DNA of 64,000 bases from contig NZ_JACJTR010000010.1 in the NCBI RefSeq assembly GCF_014698795.1, forward strand, positions 62,001 to 126,000, in the 5' to 3' direction. Below the pieces are notes generated by a model. That model saw only the letters and a list, made by a program, of their open reading frames with translations, was not told the DNA's origin and made no database searches. This document shows, in pieces, positions 56,006 to 64,000 of this stretch (within the stretch, counting starts at the first letter, position 1; each line of letters opens with the position of its first letter). Source of the stretch: Nostoc sp. FACHB-892. Lineage in GTDB: Bacteria > Cyanobacteriota > Cyanobacteriia > Cyanobacteriales > Nostocaceae. The translations under genes were made by a program, and so were the position numbers.

Positions 56006-56443
56006 ATGACTGAAACTGCAACCGCACCATTAACCGGAAAAGCACTACTTGCTAAAGTAAAAGAACTTTCCACTTTACCACGCCGAGAAAGAGCTAAACA
56101 GTGCGGCTATTACACTGTTACTAAGAATAACCAGGTTCGTGTCAATCTCACCGATTTTTATGACGCTTTGCTCTCGGCTAGAGGAATTCCTCTAAGTCCA
56201 GAAGCACCTAAAGATGGTCGTGGTCGTGAACCGACATATCGGGTTAGTGTCCATCAAAATGGTCAGATTGTGATTGGTGCTACATACACCAAAGCAATGA
56301 GCTTAAAGCCTGGAGATGAGTTTGAAATTAGGTTGGGATATAAGCATATTCACCTGATTCAACTCGGTGAAACTGACAAAAAACTAACCTCACAAGATAT
56401 AGACTCCGACGAATCAGACGAAGATTTGGAAGACGAAGAGTAA
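56006..56443 (+). CDS. cyAbrB family transcriptional regulator
   Basis: A 145-residue cyanobacterial AbrB-like regulator from the ATG at 56006. The conserved N-terminal part TETATAPLTGKALLAKVKEL and CGYYTVTKNNQVRVNLTDFYDALL precede the AbrB DNA-binding segment GREPTYRVSVHQNGQIVIGATYTKAMSL, KPGDEFEIRLGYKHIHLIQL. The tail is acidic (DSDESDEDLEDEE). cyAbrB proteins control carbon and nitrogen balance, hydrogenase and other genes, and are essential or nearly so in some strains. The resemblance is closest to CalA-type members of Nostoc. It stands alone with a long upstream region. Confidence 0.9.
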   Translation: MTETATAPLTGKALLAKVKELSTLPRRERAKQCGYYTVTKNNQVRVNLTDFYDALLSARGIPLSPEAPKDGRGREPTYRVSVHQNGQIVIGATYTKAMSLKPGDEFEIRLGYKHIHLIQLGETDKKLTSQDIDSDESDEDLEDEE

Positions 56444-56634
56444 ATTTGCTGATGGTATGGTGAGGATAAGTTTCAATTGATGATAACTTGTCCTTACCCC
56501 GGCAGAAAACTAGTAGCTCTGATTTAGAACATTTTGTCTCAGGTAAAAAATACGATTAGACCCCTTGCAAAATTCACGAAATTTAGTAGAGTCTTGATTA
56601 ATCAGCAAGAAATCTATAGTGCAAGAAGTCTATC

Positions 56635-57504
56635 GTGTTTTTTTTGTTTACTTTAATAACTTCCTTTGAGCCTTCGCTCAACGCCTTACTGGCGTTTATG
56701 GAAAATGCACCAGCACTAATTATAGTGATGGCATTTTTTATTTTCTGGATAGTTTTCTGGTTACCAGTAGCAGCAGTATCAGCAATATTGCTTAATTGGC
56801 GACCCCTTAAACCTTTGCAGCCAGAACAAAAGATGCCGTTATTGGTGTCACTTTACCTATTAGCTCCCCTGACTCTGTGGGGAGTTAGTTGGCTCACCAA
56901 TAAATCTTTTTCGGATTACGGCTTGGTTGGCAATATTTCAACTCTTGGTTCTTTAGGATTAGGTTTTGCTTTGGGAGTGGTGAGCCTAGCTATTGTATTT
57001 AGTGGGCAATTCGGGTTAGGTTGGTGTTCTTTTGAAAAGACGAATTTCAAGTTACTACTACCCATCTTGCTACCAATTTTTTTGATAGCGTTATTAGTCG
57101 GTGGGATAGAAGAGTTGATTTTTCGCGGTTTCCTGTTTACTGAATTAGGGCAGGACTATCCAGTTTGGATAGCAGCAGCAATTTCTAGCCTGATATTTGC
57201 CTTGCTACATCTGGTTTGGGAGCAACGCGAAACGGCACCCCAACTGCCTGGATTGTGGCTGATGGGAATGGTACTGGTGTTGGCACGCTTTGCCGCGAGC
57301 GGTAATTTGGGTTTAGCTTGGGGGCTGCACGCGGGATGGATATGGGCGATCGCTACCCTAGACACAGCAGAACTAATTACTTATACAGGTAAAGTCTCTG
57401 ATTGGTTTACAGGTAAGAACAAAAAACCCCTCGCTGGCTTGGCGGGAATTATTTGTGTATTGGGAACTGGAGTGATTATCTGGCTTTTCTCTAGGTATTT
57501 TTAA
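56635..57504 (+). CDS. CPBP family intramembrane glutamic protease
   Basis: A 289-residue multi-spanning CPBP (Abi/CAAX-protease-like) protein. Motif 1 is EELIFRG with E159, E160 and R164; motif 2 includes H192 in FALLHLVWE, and a third conserved histidine lies in AWGLHAGWIWA. These are the catalytic and metal-free Glu/His residues of the Rce1-like family. About seven helices are visible. The substrate is unknown; some members process prenylated or bacteriocin-like peptides. The start is GTG at 56635; an ATG at 56698 is an alternative. Confidence 0.85.
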   Translation: MFFLFTLITSFEPSLNALLAFMENAPALIIVMAFFIFWIVFWLPVAAVSAILLNWRPLKPLQPEQKMPLLVSLYLLAPLTLWGVSWLTNKSFSDYGLVGNISTLGSLGLGFALGVVSLAIVFSGQFGLGWCSFEKTNFKLLLPILLPIFLIALLVGGIEELIFRGFLFTELGQDYPVWIAAAISSLIFALLHLVWEQRETAPQLPGLWLMGMVLVLARFAASGNLGLAWGLHAGWIWAIATLDTAELITYTGKVSDWFTGKNKKPLAGLAGIICVLGTGVIIWLFSRYF

Positions 57505-57586
57505 CTTCGCGTTAAGGTGCAATATTTGAGGGAGCGTAGGATGAATAACAGAAACGCTGATTAGATAGGCATAAATAAAGTAAAAA

Positions 57587-57611
57587 TAGGGTAGGCAAGA
57601 TGCCTACCCTA
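57587..57611. terminator. Hairpin between convergent CPBP and geranylgeranyl-reductase-like genes
   Basis: A perfect 11 bp stem TAGGGTAGGCA / TGCCTACCCTA with loop AGA, flanked by AAAAAT and CAAAAATT. Likely bidirectional terminator. The same sequence is a common dispersed hairpin in Nostocales. Confidence 0.7.
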
Positions 57612-57677
57612 CAAAAATTAATCATCTGTTGTGGGGTATCTTGTCCGTTAGAGATTCGTTACCTAATCCCTAATTTC

Positions 57678-58799
57678 TTAACCACCGAAACCAGGAATTA
57701 AACGCTTGAGCGCGCGACCGGCAACGTCGCCATAACGCAGTTCTCCACACAGAATTTTACCCATGATTTTGGCACCAGAGGGGCGCTTAACACCAACTTT
57801 GTAGCCAATGCTAGGAAAGCGATAGAATGCTCCACCTAATTTTTTTGCCCAAGCCATTTCGGTACCCCATTCTTCATTAATGGCTTCACTATATTTTTCT
57901 AAAGCGTTGGTATCACCAGAAAGAGCCTCATTAATCGCTCCTGCTGCCATCAAACCGCTAAAAATTGAGGGGCGAATGCCTTCTGCTGTCATAGGATCAA
58001 CCACACAAGCAGCTTCCCCAGCCAAAACTGCATTTTGAGTATGCAACTTTTGATTGCCATCCCACAAACTAAGGGGATAACCATACTGCTTGCTAGTTTT
58101 GATATCTACATTAAACGATCGCGCGTACTCATCTAAAATCTTTTTAAAGTCTTGAGGTTCGCCGCCGATAAATGTACCGACACCAATGGAATAACCATCC
58201 GCTTTCGGGAAATTCCAGATGTAACCGTTTTTCACCAAGCCAAACTCGAAGTGAATTGTAGATTTATCCTTCACAGTTGCGGAAACTTCTGCTTCTAAAG
58301 CTCCTGCTAAACGACGTTTACGTTCTTTGAAGCCGAGCCATTTTGCCATTGGCCCTTTTACACCATCAGCCGCGATTAAGTAGCGAGCAGTAACTGGCCC
58401 ATTGGCTGTATTAACTTGCCAATAGTCACTTTTAAACTCAATACCTGTTACTTCAGTATTATCTCGGAGTTCAGCCCCTTGCTTCTGTGCCTGCTGCACT
58501 ATAAAATGGTCAAAGATATCTCGTCGCACCATCCAGACTGGTTCCTTGGTGGCGATTTTCGCTTCCACGGGGTCGCCTAATTTCCAGGTAAAGCGAAGGG
58601 AGTCAGCTTTTACAGAAATTGCTGGGCTAAAATCAAAGTCAAACCATTGAGCGATCGCTGGAGATACACCACCGCCACAAGGCTTATATCTTGGTAGGGA
58701 TTCTTTTTCTAAAACTAATACTGAGCGACCCTGTTTGGCTAAATGATATGCAGCTGTTCCACCAGCTGGCCCAGCGCCGACAATGATGCAGTCGTACAT
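57678..58799 (-). CDS. Geranylgeranyl reductase family FAD-dependent oxidoreductase
   Basis: A 373-residue FAD-dependent enzyme of the geranylgeranyl reductase group. The dinucleotide motif is GAGPAGGTAAYHLAK at about 8-22; other landmarks are PRYKPCGGGVSP near 36-47 and GEAACVVDPMTAEGIRPSIFSGL (kept short: VVDPMTAEGIRPS). The group includes ChlP, which reduces the chlorophyll side chain. This protein is shorter than ChlP (about 405) and differs in sequence, so it may be a second paralogue acting on another isoprenoid. Which substrate it uses is not clear. It is a single gene. Confidence 0.85.
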   Translation of the reverse strand: MYDCIIVGAGPAGGTAAYHLAKQGRSVLVLEKESLPRYKPCGGGVSPAIAQWFDFDFSPAISVKADSLRFTWKLGDPVEAKIATKEPVWMVRRDIFDHFIVQQAQKQGAELRDNTEVTGIEFKSDYWQVNTANGPVTARYLIAADGVKGPMAKWLGFKERKRRLAGALEAEVSATVKDKSTIHFEFGLVKNGYIWNFPKADGYSIGVGTFIGGEPQDFKKILDEYARSFNVDIKTSKQYGYPLSLWDGNQKLHTQNAVLAGEAACVVDPMTAEGIRPSIFSGLMAAGAINEALSGDTNALEKYSEAINEEWGTEMAWAKKLGGAFYRFPSIGYKVGVKRPSGAKIMGKILCGELRYGDVAGRALKRLIPGFGG

Positions 58800-59096
58800 A
58801 TGGCTGAATTTTTGTTCCTGAATTTGTTTATTTTCTATTGATTAGAGGCAATTTATCATAATTAGTAATTAAATATGGGTTGATATCTCCGTCACAAAAC
58901 ATAACTAGGCTGGCGACACGAGAAAGCAAATCCGCGTACTCTTACAAGCAAGCTACGCGAAGTGTCTGTTTGCGACACGCTCCTACGAAGGTAGAAAGCA
59001 TCATTATGAATTACGAATTATTTAAGAATTGCCCCTACTCTAATTATTTATTTCCACTTAGTTGCTTGATCAGTTTTTGTTAAATGCTAAGAAATG
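58800..59096. other. Spacer with dispersed repeat
   Basis: About 300 bp between two minus-strand genes. A repeat near 58904-58995 (AAGCTACGCGAAGTGTCTGT, GCGACACGCTCC) is non-coding and similar words occur elsewhere in Nostocales spacers. The left part holds the promoter of the reductase-like gene. No gene seen. Confidence 0.4.
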
Positions 59097-59137
59097 ATAA
59101 AGGCTGAAGAATTTATCCATGATCCTTCAGCCTTTAT
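59097..59137 (-). terminator. Terminator of the pyrH-frr operon
   Basis: A perfect 13 bp stem (59097-59109 and 59125-59137, AAAGGCTGAAG core) with a 15 nt loop, about 17 bp past the frr stop on the minus strand; reading leftward it is followed by TCATTTCTT. Strong enough to end the operon. Confidence 0.8.
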
Positions 59138-59154
59138 GCTTTAGACTTTAGACT

Positions 59155-59703
59155 TTAAACAGTCGTGATGTCTTTTTCTTTTTCTACCAATAGTGCGTCT
59201 ATTTTGGCAATATACTCGTTTGTCAATTTTTGCAAGTTGTCTTGTTGGTCTTTTGATTCATCTTTGGAGATTTCAGACGCTTTCTCCTGCTTGCGAATCG
59301 AGTCTATGGCATCGCGGCGGATGTTGCGAATAGCAACACGACCTTCTTCAGCATACTTAGTAGCCATTTTGACGAATTCTTTTCGGCGTTCGCTTGTCAA
59401 AGGCGGAATATTCAGCCGAATTACAGAACCATCATTACTGGGGGTTAAACCCACATCTGAGAGGGAAATCGCCTTCTCAATGATGTTTAGGGTGTTGCGC
59501 TCGTATGGCTGAATCTGGATTGTCGAGGCATCTGGCGTGCTAATATTTGCCAGTGATTTTAAGGGTGTAGGCGAACCGTAATAGTCCACTAATATCTTAT
59601 CTAACAGACTCGCATTGGCGCGGCCAGTGCGAATCGTGTTAAAAGCTCGTTGAGTTGACTCAACAGAACTTTGCATTTTACTTTTTGCGTCAGCTAATAT
59701 CAC
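59155..59703 (-). CDS. frr: Ribosome recycling factor
   Basis: A 182-residue RRF, which splits the post-termination ribosome with EF-G and IF3. Start is GTG at 59703: it has a GGGAGGTT Shine-Dalgarno and gives exactly the usual cyanobacterial length; the frame's extension upstream is not conserved. Family markers are [40 protein letters not shown] and the C-terminal EKEKDITTV. The start overlaps the last 14 bases of pyrH, so translation is coupled. Confidence 0.95.
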   Translation of the reverse strand: MILADAKSKMQSSVESTQRAFNTIRTGRANASLLDKILVDYYGSPTPLKSLANISTPDASTIQIQPYERNTLNIIEKAISLSDVGLTPSNDGSVIRLNIPPLTSERRKEFVKMATKYAEEGRVAIRNIRRDAIDSIRKQEKASEISKDESKDQQDNLQKLTNEYIAKIDALLVEKEKDITTV

Positions 59704-60418
59704 AAGAACCTCCCACAAGGGTACCGATGGATTCTCCCAAGACTGCTCGGTGGATGTTACCTCGCACCGTTAGGTCAAATACCAGAATTGGGATATTATT
59801 TTCTTTACACAAGGCGATCGCAGTACTATCCATCACCCGCAAATCTTTGGCTAAAACGTGCGCGTAGGTGAGGCTATTGTAACGCTTGGCGTTAGGATAA
59901 ATGTGAGGATCGGCATCATATACTCCGTCTACTTTGGTGGCTTTAAAAATCACTTCAGCATCAATTTCTGCCGCTCTTAGTGCCGCAGTGGTATCTGTAG
60001 TAAAGAAGGGATTTCCCGAGCCAGCACCAAAAATTACCACCCGCCCTTTTTCAAGATGACGGATGGCACGACGACGAATATATGGTTCTGCTAATTCTTG
60101 CATAGCGATCGCAGTTTGTACCCGCGTCTGTACCCCTATGTGTTCTAGCGAATCTTGCAGCGTCATGGCGTTCATTACCGTGGCAATCATCCCAATATAG
60201 TCAGCGGTTGCCCTATCCATCCCCGCCGAAGCTGCTTTGACGCCACGAAAAATATTGCCGCCGCCAACAACTATGGCGATTTGAGTGCCAGTGGCTATCA
60301 CCTCTGCTAATTCTTGTGCTATTCCTTTGACCACTTCTGGATCAATGCCATAGCCCATGTTGCCCATTAAGGCTTCACCGCTCAGTTTGAGTAAAACCCG
60401 TCGGTAATTCGTTCCCAT
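59690..60418 (-). CDS. pyrH: UMP kinase
   Basis: A 242-residue bacterial UMP kinase phosphorylating UMP to UDP with ATP. The start ATG at 60418 ([19 protein letters not shown]) is chosen by homology, leaving out 13 upstream residues. Other landmarks: GGGNIFRG at about 54-61, [10 protein letters not shown], and [15 protein letters not shown] loop seen as [17 protein letters not shown]. It forms a translationally coupled pair with frr, the common bacterial order. pyrB of the same pathway lies at 4601, far away. Confidence 0.95.
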   Translation of the reverse strand: MGTNYRRVLLKLSGEALMGNMGYGIDPEVVKGIAQELAEVIATGTQIAIVVGGGNIFRGVKAASAGMDRATADYIGMIATVMNAMTLQDSLEHIGVQTRVQTAIAMQELAEPYIRRRAIRHLEKGRVVIFGAGSGNPFFTTDTTAALRAAEIDAEVIFKATKVDGVYDADPHIYPNAKRYNSLTYAHVLAKDLRVMDSTAIALCKENNIPILVFDLTVRGNIHRAVLGESIGTLVGGSCDIS

Positions 60419-60489
60419 GAAGTTCCGCTTTATCAAAAAAGTTGCAATTGCCTCCAATTTAAGATAGCAGTTACAGGGACTATCTATGT

Positions 60490-61044
60490 CTAGTTACGCA
60501 AAATCAATGTAGTACCTATTGGTTCTGTTTGTGGTATATCTATTTCTTGACCAAGAAATAAAGAGGCGATCGCATTTCTCAAATAATCCTCTCCTACCGA
60601 TAATGGGTCTTGGGGATGATCGTCAATTTTACCTTTGTAACGTACTATACCATTAGTATCTATTAAAAATGCCATTGGTGTTTTTGTAGCACCAAAACTG
60701 CGGGTGACATCTTGTGTCGAGTCCCACAAGTAAGGAAAGTTTAAATCATGACGTTGGGCAAAAGCTTTCATATTTTCAAAGCTTGGCTTAGTGTCGTGAT
60801 TACCATCACTACCATTCATCCCAATGAGTGTGAAGCCTTCTGGGCCAAATTCGGCTTGAATGTTTTTTAACCTGTCTATATAGCGCTCTACATAAGGACA
60901 GTGGTTACACATAGAAATAACGCCGACTGCTCGGAACTTCTCAAGATAACGCCTGAGATGGTGTACTTGACCATCAATTCCTGGTATTTCAAAATCGGGT
61001 GCATAGCTCCCAATGGGAGTATCGATTGTTTCTAGTAGATTCAT
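60490..61044 (-). CDS. Thioredoxin-like / AhpC-TSA family protein
   Basis: A 184-residue protein with a thioredoxin-like fold. The redox-type motif is CNHC at 46-49 (SMCNHCPYV), in the position of a peroxiredoxin/ResA active site; the peroxidatic PxxxTxxC of true peroxiredoxins is absent. Other pieces are [17 protein letters not shown] near 14-30 and [21 protein letters not shown] later. Probably a cytosolic disulfide reductase or redox partner; the substrate is unknown. It lies upstream of pyrH on the same strand with 71 bp between, so partial cotranscription is possible. Confidence 0.85.
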   Translation of the reverse strand: MNLLETIDTPIGSYAPDFEIPGIDGQVHHLRRYLEKFRAVGVISMCNHCPYVERYIDRLKNIQAEFGPEGFTLIGMNGSDGNHDTKPSFENMKAFAQRHDLNFPYLWDSTQDVTRSFGATKTPMAFLIDTNGIVRYKGKIDDHPQDPLSVGEDYLRNAIASLFLGQEIDIPQTEPIGTTLILRN

Positions 61045-61497
61045 GATTTCTGGCTCGCAGAACTAGGAACAAAAAAAAGATTATTAAATTCAGCGTCAGT
61101 TTCCAGTTGCAAACCACCCCTTAGCCGATGCCTCATATTCGACAATATTATAGACTCTCATTAGCGATCGTAAATTGTGAAACTACTGAATCTAGCACTA
61201 ATGCTAATTCGCTCACATCTAAAAATAGCAAAAATATTACTTACATTTAGAGAAGTTATAATTCCTAATGCTAGACATAATCTAGGTTGTGGGTAAATTA
61301 CCTCTATCAACAAGGCGAAAACTTTCTATGCTGGATAATAAAACTATCAGCCTAGAAGCTTTCGTGGTGTATGTCTAAATTATCACTAGAGCAAAGGATT
61401 TTCTTTGAAAATCTGATAAATTTTATTCAAATTAAAAACAATTTTGCTTGTGCCTTGCGCCTGAAAGGCTTTTACCCTTGTATTAATCAAATTTACT
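61045..61497. other. Divergent promoter region
   Basis: About 450 bp of AT-rich DNA lie between the minus-strand thioredoxin-like gene and the plus-strand hydrolase. No repeat family, terminator or small gene was recognised. Both promoters should be here. Confidence 0.35.
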
Positions 61498-62397
61498 ATG
61501 ACAACCTCAAGTTCAAAAATAGCACTTAACTCTACAAAAACCTGGATTTGGCAAGGTTTCCCTATCTGCTATCAAACCCAAGGAACCACTGGACCAGTTG
61601 TTGTCCTCGTGCATGGATTTGGCGCTTCTTGGTGGCATTGGCAAAAAAATATTCTAATATTAGCACAAAATTGCCGTGTTTATGCGATCGATTTGATTGG
61701 TTTTGGCGCTTCCGCAAAACCTAAACCTGGTGAAAAAATTGCCTACACACTAGAAACCTGGGGACAGCAGGTAGCAGATTTTTGCCGCGAAGTAGTGGGT
61801 GAGCCAGCTTTTTTAATCGGAAATTCTATTGGTTGTATTGTAGCCATGCAAGCAGCAGTAAGCAACCCAGATATTGCTTTAGGAGTTGCTTTACTCAACT
61901 GTTCTTTAAGGCTGTTGCACGATCGCAAACGGGTAACTTTACCTTGGACTCGTCGTTACGGAGCGCCTCTACTGCAACGCTTGTTATCTATCAAACCAGT
62001 TGGCGATTTCTTTTTCAATCAACTCGCCAAACCGAAAACGGTGCGGAAAATTCTGCTGCAAGCTTATGCGAATGCTGAGATGGTGACAGATGAGTTGGTA
62101 GATATTCTGACTTCACCAGCAAGCGATCCGGGGGCTGTTGCTGTGTTCCTGGCTTTTACTTCTTATTCTACAGGGCCACTACCAGAAGACCTTTTGCCAC
62201 TGTTACAGTGTCCTGCGATTATCTTGTGGGGAACGGCTGATCCGTGGGAACCAATTAAATTAGGGAGAGAATTAGCTAACTTTCCGCAAGTAGAAAAGTT
62301 TATTCCTTTAGAGGGAGTGGGGCATTGTCCGCAGGATGAAGCGCCGGAGTTAGTCAATCCGATTTTGCTCGATTGGATTTTGGAGCGATCGCGCTAA
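61498..62397 (+). CDS. Alpha/beta fold hydrolase
   Basis: A 299-residue alpha/beta hydrolase. The oxyanion region is VLVHGFGASWWHW at about 36-48, the nucleophile elbow GNSIG gives Ser110, an acid is likely in WGTADPWEP, and the histidine is in GVGHCPQDEAP. The protein resembles the cyanobacterial and plastid group of chlorophyll or pheophytin-related dehydrolases such as those with the LIGNSIGG elbow, but the substrate cannot be assigned. No signal peptide is visible. It is a single gene convergent with the phytol-kinase-like gene. Confidence 0.88.
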   Translation: MTTSSSKIALNSTKTWIWQGFPICYQTQGTTGPVVVLVHGFGASWWHWQKNILILAQNCRVYAIDLIGFGASAKPKPGEKIAYTLETWGQQVADFCREVVGEPAFLIGNSIGCIVAMQAAVSNPDIALGVALLNCSLRLLHDRKRVTLPWTRRYGAPLLQRLLSIKPVGDFFFNQLAKPKTVRKILLQAYANAEMVTDELVDILTSPASDPGAVAVFLAFTSYSTGPLPEDLLPLLQCPAIILWGTADPWEPIKLGRELANFPQVEKFIPLEGVGHCPQDEAPELVNPILLDWILERSR

Positions 62398-62474
62398 TAG
62401 AGTCGGCAAAACTAGAAGCATAATCCTGGTAAGGAATAATTGTTGGTAGTTGTATTTCTTTAAACTCAAATAGT

Positions 62475-63179
62475 TTAGTAACTAAGAACTAACTGACTTA
62501 AGAAAAAAGCAAGTGCTGCACTACCCAAGGGAACTGTTAAATTGTCAATACCCAAAAATGAAACAGCCTCTAAACCAGTAGCGATAACTGCTACTAACAG
62601 TGATACTGCCCAAGTTTGCCAACTGTTTCCTTGAGTTCCAACTAAAATCAAACTACTGACAACATAGCTAACGAGCATCATAGTTAGGGAGCCTTCCCAA
62701 CTTTTTTCTGTCCCAAAAACTTTATACTTATGTTTACCAAAGCGTTGCCCAATTAAGGCTGCTAGTCCATCTCCCCAAGTCATTATCAAAATTCCTAGTG
62801 CTGCGTATTGGGGTTTTTGCAAGTACCAGAACCAGGCGACTAAAATACCGAAACTGACAGAGTAAAAAAATGTCCCTAAGCTTTGCCGTCCAACGCTATT
62901 AATACCAGGAAGAATTGGTAATCGGTAGGATAATAAGGTGATTGCACTCGCTAAAATAGAAGCTGTAATGCCTACGCTAGCGGGAATATTTAGCCACCAA
63001 GCGATTAAAATCACATTACCAGTGCCAATATGAACTATCTTCCGCACGATTTCTGGCTTGTCGGCAAAGCGGTTTACCACCCATGCAATCAGGAGGATGA
63101 GTAACACCCAAATTGCAGCCGACGCAATTTGCAGCCAGAAAACCGGAATTGAGGTGAAGTCAGAAAATGTAATTAACAA
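62475..63179 (-). CDS. Phytol kinase / CTP-dependent polyprenol kinase family
   Basis: A 234-residue membrane protein with about six helices of the CTP-transferase-like phytol/dolichol kinase family (VTE5 type). Typical segments are RKIVHIGTGNVILIAWW and ILIMTWGDGLAALIGQRFGKHKY, and KSWEGSLTMM. In phototrophs such kinases phosphorylate phytol released from chlorophyll for tocopherol and phylloquinone recycling. Start is a TTG at 63179 because no ATG lies nearby and an upstream extension would contain no conserved sequence; the true start is uncertain. It is divergent from yidD. Confidence 0.85.
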   Translation of the reverse strand: MLITFSDFTSIPVFWLQIASAAIWVLLILLIAWVVNRFADKPEIVRKIVHIGTGNVILIAWWLNIPASVGITASILASAITLLSYRLPILPGINSVGRQSLGTFFYSVSFGILVAWFWYLQKPQYAALGILIMTWGDGLAALIGQRFGKHKYKVFGTEKSWEGSLTMMLVSYVVSSLILVGTQGNSWQTWAVSLLVAVIATGLEAVSFLGIDNLTVPLGSAALAFFLSQLVLSY

Positions 63180-63239
63180 AGATGCGACAAATGAAAAGTT
63201 TTACCCCTGTTACTAATTTATAAGATTTGGGTAGCTGCA

Positions 63240-63476
63240 ATGAAATTATTATTTATTTGGCTGATTCGGGGCTACCGAATGTTTATCTCGCCGTTGTTTC
63301 TCCCGACTTGTCGCTTTCAACCAACTTGTTCGATGTATGCTATTGAAGCTATTGAACGATTTGGAGTGTTGCGTGGTAGCTGGATGGCAACTCGGCGGAT
63401 TTTGCGGTGTCATCCGTTTCATCCAGGTGGTTACGATCCAGTGCCAGAGGTGGTGGAAAAGGTGAAAGAGGAGTAG
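63240..63476 (+). CDS. yidD: Membrane protein insertion efficiency factor YidD
   Basis: A 78-residue YidD with the signature [19 protein letters not shown] at about residues 22-40, then [18 protein letters not shown], ending in acidic EVVEKVKEE. YidD assists YidC-dependent insertion of membrane proteins; the amphipathic N-terminus associates with the membrane. It is usually next to rnpA, rpmH and yidC; here it is separate, which is common in cyanobacteria. Confidence 0.93.
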   Translation: MKLLFIWLIRGYRMFISPLFLPTCRFQPTCSMYAIEAIERFGVLRGSWMATRRILRCHPFHPGGYDPVPEVVEKVKEE

Positions 63477-63633
63477 TTTGAGGATTAGAGTTTAAACGCA
63501 AAGGGACGCAGAGAATGAGGAGAGAGGTAAATTATTAAAGGATGTGTTTGTGGGTATAGCTATTTGGGGAGATGTCAACAGATGAGGTTGTCATCTAGCG
63601 TGGGGGGGTTGAATAATTTAATTTGGATTTATC

Positions 63634-63861
63634 ATGTTTAATCCGACTGCGATTTCTATACCTGAACCACAAATTCCTACTCCTGGGCCGAGTCCGCTAC
63701 CTAGTCCCAATCCTGAGCCGAATCCGCTACCTAGTCCTGAACCTGTACCGGGGCCAGCGATTCCTCAACCGTTACCGGGGCCTGTACCAGAACCAGTACC
63801 TGCTCCCATTCCTCAGACGGTTCCAGGGCCAATTCCCCAAACCATACCGGAACCTGTTTAG
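63634..63861 (+). CDS. Small Pro-rich protein or repeat-derived frame
   Basis: A 75-residue frame made of PxP repeats (PSPLPSPNPEP, PLPGPVPEPVPAP) after a short MFNPTAISIPEP start. An overlapping frame at 63623 reads the same DNA differently. The ATG lies just after TTTGGATTTATC with no Shine-Dalgarno, so coding is doubtful. It could be a surface Pro-rich peptide or simply CCT/CCG-rich repeat DNA. No family recognised. Confidence 0.35.
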   Translation: MFNPTAISIPEPQIPTPGPSPLPSPNPEPNPLPSPEPVPGPAIPQPLPGPVPEPVPAPIPQTVPGPIPQTIPEPV

Positions 63862-63906
63862 ATTACCTTGGTAATGTAATCCAAAATCTCAAATCTAAAA
63901 TCCAAA

Positions 63907-64000
63907 ATGCTAAGAGCCGGAATTGTCGGACTTCCCAACGTCGGAAAATCTACTTTATTTAATGCTGTAGTTGCTAATGCCAAAGCTGAAGCAGCTAACT
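63907..64000 (+). CDS. ychF: YchF GTPase/ATPase, 5' part only
   Basis: The last 94 bases begin an Obg-family P-loop NTPase reading [18 protein letters not shown], with Walker [10 protein letters not shown] at about residues 8-16, the signature of YchF. YchF is an ATP-hydrolysing ribosome-associated protein implicated in stress responses. The window ends after 31 codons, so only the start is visible. A dispersed AAATCCAAAAT repeat immediately precedes the ATG. Confidence 0.88.
   Translation, partial: MLRAGIVGLPNVGKSTLFNAVVANAKAEAAN

Overview
The window is chromosomal DNA from a cyanobacterium, very probably a filamentous Nostoc-like strain. The evidence is photosynthesis and plastid-type genes (psbX, ndhS, thf1/psb29, cpcT, ycf66, a system II cytochrome c assembly protein, a cyAbrB regulator), frequent HIP1 octamers (GCGATCGC), and abundant 7-8 bp tandem repeats and gene-flanking dispersed repeats typical of Nostocales. 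There is no rRNA, no recognisable transposase, no CRISPR array and no prophage. The only tRNA is tRNA-Leu(GAG). The right edge cuts ychF after about 31 codons.

Layout. 0.3-7 kb: terminator and MITE-like repeat, then tldD-pmbA, a secreted pentapeptide protein, pyrB and mgtE. 7-13.7 kb: a small ORF, an unknown membrane-anchored protein with four Cys-pair modules, a large GH15/phosphorylase-kinase-like protein, a repeat-flanked GxxExxY gene and a DUF1232 protein. 14-24.6 kb: exbB-exbD pair, holin-like protein, divergent thf1 and cpcT, a STAS protein, hemF, an SRPBCC protein, mrp, rodA, ndhS and a HAS-barrel protein. 24.7-34 kb: cation/proton antiporter, UDP-xylose synthase with UDP-glucose dehydrogenase (UDP-sugar supply for polysaccharide), a DUF2993 protein, a long di-heme peroxidase-like protein, and a nuclease-like gene coupled to a truncated HicB. 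34-40 kb: cinA, glyA, the two-gene SLOG/2TM cassette and an exostosin-like glycosyltransferase. 40-54.6 kb: fused M16 peptidase, ccsB, a DUF3352 protein, Uma2, chorismate lyase, tRNA-Leu, accC, yggT, psbX, ycf66, two beta-propeller-fragment lipoproteins and sdhB. 54.6-64 kb: a 1.4 kb gap, cyAbrB, CPBP protease, a geranylgeranyl-reductase-like protein, pyrH-frr, a thioredoxin-like protein, an alpha/beta hydrolase, phytol kinase, yidD, a Pro-rich ORF and ychF.

Most genes are housekeeping or photosynthetic, in one- or two-gene units separated by repeat-rich spacers. The most system-like accessory unit is at 37263-38633: a TRPM-type SLOG nucleotide-sensor-like protein followed after 9 nt by a two-TM DUF4231/SLATT-like protein. 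This matches the architecture predicted for nucleotide-triggered membrane-effector conflict systems. Other points of interest are repeat DNA inserted in frame in coding genes (pyrB, ccsB, a small ORF), three copies of a 40 bp REP-like hairpin, inverted repeats framing the GxxExxY gene and supplying its ribosome-binding site, and a HicB truncated inside a HIP1-containing hairpin. All functional calls are from reading the sequence and recalling families; no database search was run.
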